A stretch of 64,000 nt of DNA from Hymenobacter sediminicola (lineage in GTDB: Bacteria > Bacteroidota > Bacteroidia > Cytophagales > Hymenobacteraceae). Position numbers and translations under genes: made by a program. The notes beneath the pieces are model-generated. The model ran no database searches, was not told the DNA's origin, and worked only from the letters and a program-made list of their open reading frames with translations. Where the stretch lies: positions 2,601,001 through 2,665,000 of the forward strand of contig NZ_CP060202.1 of assembly GCF_014250515.1 (NCBI RefSeq), written 5' to 3'. Shown here one piece after another: positions 40,409 to 47,520 of this stretch (position 1 is the first letter of the stretch; the number at the start of each line of letters is the position of its first letter).

Positions 40409-41608
40409 CTACTCTTCGCGCAGGGCCACGGCCGGATGAATGCCAGCGGCTTGCCGGCTGGGATAAAACGCGCATAGTGCCGTGATGCAGTACACTGCCA
40501 CTGCTGCCACTCCAATGCCCGCCAGATAGAACTTCGGAGCCAGCTCAAAGGCATTTAGTAGCGGAAACTGCACGGCCAGCAGCCCGCCCAACAGTACACC
40601 GAAGGTCGTTACGACCAGCATTTCGCCCAGAAACTGCCTGCTAATGTCCGGGCCGGTGGCACCCATAGCCCGGCGCAAGCCAATTTCGGCCCGGCGCTGG
40701 CTGATATTGTACCACAGTACGCCAAAGAGACCCAGCGCTACGTTCACAATCAGAAATACGCTGACCAGGGCTAGTCCCGCCACCGGGACGATGGTGTAGC
40801 GGCGCTTGTGCAGGCGGTCCTCGTCCATCACGCGCACCATAGTAGTCCATTGGCGTGTGACGCCGGCCACCGTACGGGCTATTTTCTCCTGTAGTTCGCC
40901 TCCCTCGCCGGGTGCTACGCGCACCACCACATTGGCCGTTTCCCAGCGTGTAGTGTCGAAGGGAATGAGGCGCTTCCAGAGAGAAGGCACCGCCGGTCCG
41001 AAGTCATTTTCCATGCGCACATCGTCTACCACACCTGTCACCTGGAATTCATCTTCGGGGTTAGGGTTGGGGCCAGGCTCTATCCAAGTGAAAATTTTGC
41101 CCAGCGCCGGCCCGTTGCCAAACAACTCTTCCCGCAGATTCTGGCTGATGACGACCGGACGGTGGTGGCTGCCGTCGTCGGTTTTGGCAAACCAGCGGCC
41201 CTCCCGCAGGTGCAGCTTCATCACCTGGGCGTAGTGGTCGTCGGCATCGTAGATATTGGACTGCCCTGACTTGCGGCCGTGGTAGCTGAAGGCAGACGTA
41301 TTGGTATTAAAGATGAACGGCACGTTGCCGCTGGTAAGAGCCACCTGCTGGATACCCGGCAGAGCCTTCACCTGGCGCAACACGTCGTCGAGCTGGGCGC
41401 GGGGCATGGTTTCGTTCTGCCCCGCCCTGATTTCGAGGCGCCACACCTGCTCGTAGTCGAAGCCATGCGGCTCGAGGTAGTACTTGGCAAACGTGAGAAG
41501 CAGGGTACCGACGCCAAACAGCACCACGAAGGAGAAAAAGATTTCCGACACCAGCAGCAGATTGTTGCGCTTGCGGTTCCAGATTAGTTTGAACAGATGG
41601 CGAAGCAT
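40409..41608 (-). CDS. MacB/FtsX-type ABC transporter permease
   Basis: 399 aa from ATG 41608 (MLRHLFKLIWNRKRNNLLLV). One N-terminal TM is followed by a large periplasmic MacB-like core (about 40-270) and three C-terminal TMs in the FtsX pattern (LALVSVFLIVNVALGLFGVL ...), ending in AGIHPAVALREE. It follows a second permease (41684) with a 75-nt gap, both downstream of the ATPase. The family forms a mechanotransmitting half-transporter with no substrate channel. Two different permeases imply a heterodimer. Confidence 0.85.
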   Translation of the reverse strand: MLRHLFKLIWNRKRNNLLLVSEIFFSFVVLFGVGTLLLTFAKYYLEPHGFDYEQVWRLEIRAGQNETMPRAQLDDVLRQVKALPGIQQVALTSGNVPFIFNTNTSAFSYHGRKSGQSNIYDADDHYAQVMKLHLREGRWFAKTDDGSHHRPVVISQNLREELFGNGPALGKIFTWIEPGPNPNPEDEFQVTGVVDDVRMENDFGPAVPSLWKRLIPFDTTRWETANVVVRVAPGEGGELQEKIARTVAGVTRQWTTMVRVMDEDRLHKRRYTIVPVAGLALVSVFLIVNVALGLFGVLWYNISQRRAEIGLRRAMGATGPDISRQFLGEMLVVTTFGVLLGGLLAVQFPLLNAFELAPKFYLAGIGVAAVAVYCITALCAFYPSRQAAGIHPAVALREE

Positions 41609-41683
41609 TTTCGGGAAGAATGAGGTGATGGGTGTGCTGTTGGGAGCAAGCCAAAGCATCGAGTCGGAGGCAGCCGCTCCTTG

Positions 41684-42964
41684 CTACTTCTGCTCTCCGC
41701 TGCCGCGCAGGGCCACTACCGGGTTGAGGCGCGACATTTTCCAGGCCGGGTACACACCGCTCATTAGCCCGAAGACCAGTGTGAGCAGCAGCCCCCAGGC
41801 AAACACGCGCCAGCTCAGGCTAAACTGCGCGTAGGCCACCACGTGTACATCATTGAGCAGCGCCAGAGCCCCGGCCGCGAGGGCCAGTCCGAGCAGCCCG
41901 CCCACCACGGCCAGCACCACGTTTTCCACCAGAAACTGCCCCACTAGGTTGCGGCCCGTAGCCCCAAAGGCCTTGCGCACCCCAATCTCGCTGGAGCGCT
42001 CCAGAATGCGTGTCACGTTCAGATTCACCAGATTCAGAGCAGGCAGCAGCATAAATAGCAAGCCCAGCACGGTACAGATCAGGTAGAAGGCGCCAACATT
42101 ATCATCGTCCAGCGTTTGAGAGTCGCTGCCACTTACTGCCCGTGTAATATGCAGCGCCCGGGTGAAGGTGGCCAGCATGGGGTCAGCGTAGGAGAAAAGA
42201 GCCTGTACTTCCTTGGGGTTAGGAATTTCCACGCGCCGCATCATTTGGCGGTATTCCTCGCGCATAGCCGGCGTTTCAGCCGCGGATGGAGCCAACAGCA
42301 CGACCATAAATTCCCCACTTATGCGGTTGTCGCGCGTCAGTGAAGGGCTCAGCGTATAGGGTACCCACACATCGGAATACGAAGCAATATGCACGGCCGA
42401 CACATTGCGTACTACCCCGGCAATATGGTAGCGCTTCAGATCAATTTCGATGGTGCGGCCCACCACCTGTGTAGTGCCAAAGTAACTACGGGCAGTAGCC
42501 TCGTTGACGATGCACACATGCTGAGCCTGGGCCACCTCGGCACCTGTAAAGGCCCTTCCTCCCAAAAACTCGAAGTCCATAATCTGCCAGAAGTCGCCAT
42601 CGGTGTAGCGAATATCCAGCGGCAACAGGCCGCCTTTGGTAAAAGCTGTGGCGTTGTAGATATTCGACATGATGCCCACCTTTTCGGGCGTCTTCATCTT
42701 GCGCACGTACCTGTCCACGAATTGTATGCTGGCGGGCATGTTCATCCAGCCGTGGTCGTCCACCATCTGCTGCCGGATGGTATTCACGAACAGCATCCGA
42801 TTGAGGCGCTTTTCCGGCATGTTGGGACCTACTACATGATCTACCAGCGCCATTACCACCAGCAGAATCATCAGGGTGAAGCTGATGCCGAACAGGCTGA
42901 TGAAAGTAAAAAACTTGCGGCGCAGCAGCACCTTCCAGGCTATTTTAAGGTAGCTGAGAAGCAT
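41684..42964 (-). CDS. MacB/FtsX-type ABC transporter permease
   Basis: A 426-aa protein that begins MLLSYLKIAWKVLLRRKFFT, the family's cytoplasmic-end helix plus TM1. A large extracytoplasmic core (about 45-285) precedes three TMs, with RSSEIGVRKAFGATGRNLVG in the typical loop and a MSRLNPVVALRG ending. It is 101 nt downstream of the ATPase gene. It probably pairs with the permease at 40409. Confidence 0.85.
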   Translation of the reverse strand: MLLSYLKIAWKVLLRRKFFTFISLFGISFTLMILLVVMALVDHVVGPNMPEKRLNRMLFVNTIRQQMVDDHGWMNMPASIQFVDRYVRKMKTPEKVGIMSNIYNATAFTKGGLLPLDIRYTDGDFWQIMDFEFLGGRAFTGAEVAQAQHVCIVNEATARSYFGTTQVVGRTIEIDLKRYHIAGVVRNVSAVHIASYSDVWVPYTLSPSLTRDNRISGEFMVVLLAPSAAETPAMREEYRQMMRRVEIPNPKEVQALFSYADPMLATFTRALHITRAVSGSDSQTLDDDNVGAFYLICTVLGLLFMLLPALNLVNLNVTRILERSSEIGVRKAFGATGRNLVGQFLVENVVLAVVGGLLGLALAAGALALLNDVHVVAYAQFSLSWRVFAWGLLLTLVFGLMSGVYPAWKMSRLNPVVALRGSGEQK

Positions 42965-43065
42965 GGTTTTTCAAGTAAGATTTGAGAAGGAAAGAGGAGG
43001 AACCGAGGACCAGAAACTGCTCAGGGACATGTCCGTCAGCGGGGAGTTTCTACTTCTTGCCTGAC

Positions 43066-43803
43066 TTAGCTGACTTGGCTGCCGTCGAAGAAGCGAATGA
43101 GACGCTCGGTGCGACGGGCCATGTACTCATCGTGGGTTACCATCACAATGGTGGTGCCTTCCTCCCGGTTGAGAGTTAGCAGCAGTTCCATAATTTCCTC
43201 GCCCATCACCGAGTCGAGGTTGCCGGTGGGCTCGTCGGCCAGAATCAGTTCCGGACGCCCGGCCAGAGCCCGCGCTATAGCTACCCGCTGCCGCTGCCCG
43301 CCGGAAAGCTGGCTGGGGAAGTGAGTAGTGCGGGAGCTCAGGCCTACTTTGTCGAGGGCGGCATGGGCCAGCTCGCGCCGCCGCCGGCCACTCACACCAG
43401 GCCGGTACAGGAGCGGCAGTTCCACATTATCGAGCACCGAAAGGTCGTTGATGAGGTGGTAGCTCTGGAATACAAACCCAATTTTGTGGTTGCGCAGCGC
43501 CGCCAGTTCCCGGTCGGAATACGACTGCACGGCCCGGCCTTCAATCTCCACGACCCCAGCCGTCGGCTCGTCCAGCAGCCCCATAATGCTGAGCAGCGTA
43601 GACTTACCACAGCCGCTAGGCCCCATTACCGACACGAACTCCCCTTTATGGATGATGAGGTTGACGTGGTTCAGAGCTACTGTTTCGATGGTTTTGGTCT
43701 GATATACTTTCTCGATACCGCGCAGCTCAATAACCGGCTGCCAAGTGGCTGGGCGGGCAAGAGGCGCGGCAGTCGAAGTAGCGGAAGCAGTACTGGAGTT
43801 CAT
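43066..43803 (-). CDS. MacB/LolD-type ABC transporter ATPase
   Basis: 245 aa from ATG 43803 (MNSSTASATSTAAPLARPAT); upstream in-frame sequence contains no conserved residues. Walker A GPSGCGKST at 61-69, Q-loop FQSYHLIND, signature LSGGQRQR (166-173), Walker B LILADEPTGNLD and switch His in MVTHDEYMA are all present. The LolD/MacB subfamily works with FtsX-type permeases. It has its own sigma-54-like promoter 83-98 nt upstream and a palindromic site 165 nt upstream. The N-terminal Ala/Thr/Ser tail is unusual. Confidence 0.9.
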   Translation of the reverse strand: MNSSTASATSTAAPLARPATWQPVIELRGIEKVYQTKTIETVALNHVNLIIHKGEFVSVMGPSGCGKSTLLSIMGLLDEPTAGVVEIEGRAVQSYSDRELAALRNHKIGFVFQSYHLINDLSVLDNVELPLLYRPGVSGRRRRELAHAALDKVGLSSRTTHFPSQLSGGQRQRVAIARALAGRPELILADEPTGNLDSVMGEEIMELLLTLNREEGTTIVMVTHDEYMARRTERLIRFFDGSQVS

Positions 43804-43885
43804 AGGGCAGTGGTTGAATGGGAAAGGCAAAGGAAAGGCAATTGTCCGTTTTCGGCCAGCTGGCACGAGTACTATGCTGTACCTA

Positions 43886-43901
43886 GCCAAGCCTCATGCC
43901 A
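43886..43901 (-). promoter_or_regulatory. Sigma-54-like promoter of the ATPase-permease-regulator operon
   Basis: Minus strand: TGGCATG-AGGC-TTGGC. The -24 part fits TGGCAYR exactly. The -12 part is TTGG where TTGC is expected. The same deviation occurs in the second promoter at 46762. Start of transcription would be near 43875, 72 nt before the ATG at 43803. Confidence 0.5.
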
Positions 43902-43967
43902 ATTACATAAATTGTTTATTATGAGTATTTTACAATATATAATACAACTTATAGCTTTATCAAAAGA

Positions 43968-43993
43968 TGTCCGTAAACGGACAGTGTGTTCGG
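43968..43993. promoter_or_regulatory. Palindromic upstream activator site 1 (likely NtrC-type regulator binding)
   Basis: TGTCCGTAAACGGACA (43968-43983) is a perfect 7-2-7 palindrome, followed by a third half-site TGTTCG (43987-43992), 19 bp from the first. It lies 67 bp upstream of the sigma-54-like promoter. The whole 26-bp block recurs at 46843 with nine to ten differences confined to the spacers. Confidence 0.65.
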
Positions 43994-44025
43994 TCTTGCA
44001 GGCTATCCAGACACAGGCACCAACA

Positions 44026-45471
44026 TTATTCAGCGGCTAGCGGCAGTTGATGCTCAAAATCGTAGAGTGTGAGGGCGCGCAGGCGGTAGTGGGCCACCCA
44101 GCAGGCGCGCAGCGCGGCAATGTAGGCGCGGCGGGCCTGGTCTTTCTCGGCCAGGGCAATATTGAGGTCGGTGAGGCTGATGCGACCAACTTTGTATGTG
44201 GCCTGGGCAATACCATACCGGCGCTGGGCCAGCGTATCGGCTTGGGCCGTGAGAGCCAGCTGCTCAGTAAGGGTGCTGAGCTGGCTGGCCTGCACCAAGA
44301 CACTTTGCTCGAACACGCGCTGCTCCTGCGCTACATTCTGCTCGGTCTGTCGGCGCGTCACCTCGGCCGTTTTTACCACCGATTTTTGCCGACCCCAATC
44401 CACAAGCGGCAACGAAAACACCAAGCTCACCTGCTGCTGGTTTTGCGGACTATAATACGTGTCCCAGAAGCTGCGGGAGCTGTTCACATAGCCTAGGTTG
44501 GCGACCAGCGTAGCCTGAAAGCCAGTAGTGCCTTTAGCTAGTGCCACGTCGCTTTCAGCCTGCAGCAGGCGGCGGCGGAAGGCCAGCGTTTCGGGGCGGT
44601 TCCGCTGGGCCTGGGCCAGCGCCTCATCGGCGGGTGCCCTAAGGTATGGCACGGCATCGGGCACCCGCAGGCGTAGCGTTTCGGCGTTCTGGCCGGTGTA
44701 GATCTGCAGACGTAAGGCCGCATCCTGAGCATCGAGCCGGGCTTGGCCGAGGGCTTTGCGGGCGCTAAGCACGTTGAGTTCCAAGAGCAGCAGGTCGCTC
44801 TGCGAAAGGCGGCCTAGTTGGTACCGCTCTTTGCCAAGACGCAGCATTTCCTCGTTGGCCTGCACGTTCTGGGTAGCTACCTCGGCATTCACCTGCTGCA
44901 GCAGCACATCAAAATACAGCTCTGTGATGCGCTGGGCAATGGTTTCACGCTCCAGCACAAACTGGCGCCGGCTTTCTTGGTAGCGCAACGGCTCGATGCG
45001 CCGGTCCCAGCGCAGGCGGTTGTAGCGGCCCAGCGGCTGCGTGAGGCCAATGTTCACGGGCTGGTTGTTGTAGAGCCGGGCGTTGCGGTTGAAATCATCG
45101 AAGCGCTGCATTTCTGAGCTGACCACCAGCAGCGCCCCCGTGGGGCCAATGTTCTGGCTAAGTGAAATACCCAGGATAGAGTTGTTCTGGCGCACGGCCT
45201 GAAACTGCAAGGTGCCATCCGGCTGCACCACGGGCGTAATCACGCGGCTGTAGTTGGGTAGCTGCCCCTGCAATGCGAGCTGCGGCCGGTAGTTTGCCTG
45301 GTGCGTGCGGTACTGCCAGTAGCTGGTTTCGCGGGAGGTGCGGGCCTGCCCTGCCACCGCCGACTGCTCCAGCGCCAGCTCAATCACCTGCTCCAGGCTC
45401 AGGACCTCTTGTTGAGCGGCGGCCGAAAACCCAGCCGCAACTAGTGCCAAGGTGCTCCAAAAACGCTTCAT
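44026..45471 (-). CDS. TolC-family outer-membrane channel protein
   Basis: A 481-aa protein that starts MKRFWSTLALVAAGFSAAAQ, a signal peptide cleaved near 20. Two homologous halves of long helices follow with typical TolC motifs (LSLEQVIELALEQS; YSPQNQQQVSLVFSLPLVDW; LTDLNIALAEKDQARRAYIA). It lies 6 nt after the adaptor gene (45478), so the two are co-transcribed. With the ATPase and permeases it would span the envelope for export. Substrate unknown. Confidence 0.9.
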   Translation of the reverse strand: MKRFWSTLALVAAGFSAAAQQEVLSLEQVIELALEQSAVAGQARTSRETSYWQYRTHQANYRPQLALQGQLPNYSRVITPVVQPDGTLQFQAVRQNNSILGISLSQNIGPTGALLVVSSEMQRFDDFNRNARLYNNQPVNIGLTQPLGRYNRLRWDRRIEPLRYQESRRQFVLERETIAQRITELYFDVLLQQVNAEVATQNVQANEEMLRLGKERYQLGRLSQSDLLLLELNVLSARKALGQARLDAQDAALRLQIYTGQNAETLRLRVPDAVPYLRAPADEALAQAQRNRPETLAFRRRLLQAESDVALAKGTTGFQATLVANLGYVNSSRSFWDTYYSPQNQQQVSLVFSLPLVDWGRQKSVVKTAEVTRRQTEQNVAQEQRVFEQSVLVQASQLSTLTEQLALTAQADTLAQRRYGIAQATYKVGRISLTDLNIALAEKDQARRAYIAALRACWVAHYRLRALTLYDFEHQLPLAAE

Positions 45472-45477
45472 AGTAGG

Positions 45478-46725
45478 CTATTCTTTAATGATGAGGCTGG
45501 GCGTGCCCAGATAGTCCTTCATGTCGCTCACCACTATTTCGTCGCCAAGACGCAGGCCGCTCAGCACCTGCACGTAGTCGAGGTTGCTTTCCCCAAAACG
45601 TACCGTCCGGCGCTCCGCCTTGCCATCGTGCAGCACAAATACCTGCTGTTCCTTGCCTCCCTGGTAGAAGGCGCCGTTCTTCACACGCAGCACCTGGCGC
45701 TGGCTACTGGTCACCACAAACACATCGACGCGCAGGTTGGAGCGCAGGGCCGGGTGGTGGTCTTCGATGAGCCGAGCGTAGAACGTAACCGTGCCCTTGT
45801 CCACGGCCGGGCTTACGGTGCTGATGGTGCCGCGCAGGTCGGTGTCGTTGAGGCGCACTACTACGGCCGCGCCTGGGTGCAGGGCATCGGCATACGCGTC
45901 AGAAATAGTAGCCCGCACCCGAAAGCTGCTAAGGTCGGCTACGCGGGCTAGCGGGTCGCCCTGCTGCACAGTGGCTCCTATATCCTCGTTCACCCACGTC
46001 AGCACGCCGGGCTGCTGGCTGCTGATGTCGGCCTGAGCTAGCTGGCTGGCTAGCTCCGCAATGCTACGGTCCTGAATCTGCATCGTGAAGCCCAATTCGC
46101 GCACATCGGCAGCGTTGGCCGCCTGCTGGTTGCGGATCTGCTCGTGCAGGCGCTGCAACTCCAATTGGGCCACTTTCAGGTTTAGCTCAGCCTGGCGCAC
46201 ACTTTCGGCGGTGCCACCACCTATTTTCAGCAAATATTGCTCGTCGCGCAGCGCTGACTGCAGGCTACGCACTTTCACCTGCTGCACCAGTTGCTGGGAA
46301 CGGAGGTCGTTGAGGGCTTTTTCGAGACTGAGCTGAAGCTGGCTGTTCTTGTTGCGGTTTTGCTGCTGGCCGTCCTGCAGCTTTGCTAGCGCAGTAGTGG
46401 TAAGGTCTTTATCCAGCTCCAGAATGGTCTGGCCGGGTTGCACCTTCTCGCCCACTTGCAAGGCCACTCGCCGAATACTACTTTGGATAGGGCTCGTAAT
46501 GACTGCCTCGTGCCCCGGAATGATAAGGCCGGCGGCCGTGAGCGAGGCTTCAATGTCACCGATTTCGGCCGTTGCAGTCAGAAATTGGGCCCGGCGTATG
46601 CTAGGTCGCAGCACCGAGCGGAACGCCAGCAACGCAACGGCCGCAACTACCAGCCCCGCCAACAGCAGCAACCAACGGCGCAACTTGCGGCGGTTTTGGG
46701 TGGCCGAAGAAATAGCTCTGTCCAT
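45478..46725 (-). CDS. HlyD/MacA-type membrane fusion protein
   Basis: A 415-aa protein with an N-terminal TM after a basic stretch (RRKLRRWLLLLAGLVVAAVA). A lipoyl/barrel-sandwich half (GEKVQPGQTILELDKD) is followed by a long coiled-coil hairpin (about 115-220) and beta-barrel domains (LRVDVFVVTSSQRQVLRV). It is the first gene of the adaptor-channel transcript, preceded by a sigma-54-like promoter 37-52 nt upstream. It would link the permeases to TolC. Confidence 0.9.
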   Translation of the reverse strand: MDRAISSATQNRRKLRRWLLLLAGLVVAAVALLAFRSVLRPSIRRAQFLTATAEIGDIEASLTAAGLIIPGHEAVITSPIQSSIRRVALQVGEKVQPGQTILELDKDLTTTALAKLQDGQQQNRNKNSQLQLSLEKALNDLRSQQLVQQVKVRSLQSALRDEQYLLKIGGGTAESVRQAELNLKVAQLELQRLHEQIRNQQAANAADVRELGFTMQIQDRSIAELASQLAQADISSQQPGVLTWVNEDIGATVQQGDPLARVADLSSFRVRATISDAYADALHPGAAVVVRLNDTDLRGTISTVSPAVDKGTVTFYARLIEDHHPALRSNLRVDVFVVTSSQRQVLRVKNGAFYQGGKEQQVFVLHDGKAERRTVRFGESNLDYVQVLSGLRLGDEIVVSDMKDYLGTPSLIIKE

Positions 46726-46761
46726 TTTCGTACAGGAATGAGGAAGATTCCCATACAGTCT

Positions 46762-46777
46762 GCCAACGTTTATGCCA
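46762..46777 (-). promoter_or_regulatory. Sigma-54-like promoter of the adaptor-channel operon
   Basis: Minus strand: TGGCATA-AACG-TTGGC. Same layout and same -12 deviation as the promoter at 43886. Transcription would start near 46750, 25 nt before the ATG at 46725. Confidence 0.5.
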
Positions 46778-46842
46778 ATAGATCATACTATTGATATACA
46801 GCATTTTATACAGCAAATCAGTACACATACACATCCAGATAC

Positions 46843-46868
46843 TGTCCGGATGCGGACACTGTGTTCGG
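46843..46868. promoter_or_regulatory. Palindromic upstream activator site 2
   Basis: TGTCCGGATGCGGACA (46843-46858) has 6-bp palindromic arms around GATG, then TGTTCG at 46862-46867. It lies 66 bp upstream of its promoter; site 1 is 67 bp upstream of the other. The rest of the gap (46869-47198) shows no gene. Confidence 0.65.
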
Positions 46869-47198
46869 AAATACTCAGCAGTTGGCAGTAGCTGCGTTCT
46901 AGGAGGCAATGCAGCTCTGATAGCGTGTTCTGAAATGAGCCTCTGGTTCATTACTCCTCTGGTCGACAGACTTATAGTTGAGCTAGGAGTATAGTGCCAG
47001 GAAAATATTCGAATAAAATTTTGGGGCCAGACTACCCTTTCGCCTTTTGCTGCATCTGACAGTCTGAAGCCTTAGGAAAGGCCTTCGCAGCCTGTAGGAG
47101 CCTTTTTCCGGCTGGCAGTACCAGCAAGTGTCTCCTTCTCCAACTCCCTTAACTCCAATGAAAAAACCGGGTAACACAAAAATAATTCACCCAGTACC

Positions 47199-47229
47199 TT
47201 GCGTTGCATAGTACCTTCTGTTACCTTTG
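47199..47229 (+). promoter_or_regulatory. Promoter of the TonB-dependent receptor gene
   Basis: TTG (47199-47201), 20 bp, TACCTTTG (47222-47229), an exact Bacteroidota promoter. Its transcript would have a 285-nt leader before the ATG at 47521, in which I see no gene. Confidence 0.65.
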
Positions 47230-47520
47230 GGTCATTGATTAGATAAGTACTTCGACGCAGGCCCTGCTTCTCACCGAAGCGCCGCCCACGCCGAAAGCCG
47301 GACACCACCGCGCCAACCGGGCCGGGAGCCGGCAGCCCGACGGAAACAGCCGTTTCTCTCCGCTGCCACTTGTGTTTTGGCCGTTTGGTGCCCCAAAATT
47401 CGTTTGGGCTGCACCCCTACTTTTCGCGCCTTTGTTACTGGCAAACAGCCTCCCAGCGGAACCGCGGCCGCCTGGAACGGCACCTCTTTGCCTGGTTTGT
47501 ACTCCAACTCACCACTTCCA

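Noticed and set aside
43025..43034. GGACATGTCC as a third activator site
   Set aside because: The spacing and half-site differ from the two enhancer sites and no sigma-54-like promoter follows at the matching distance.
43850..43880. TGGCAC on the + strand as a sigma-54 promoter
   Set aside because: The GC of the -12 element is three bases too far and no gene follows on that strand.
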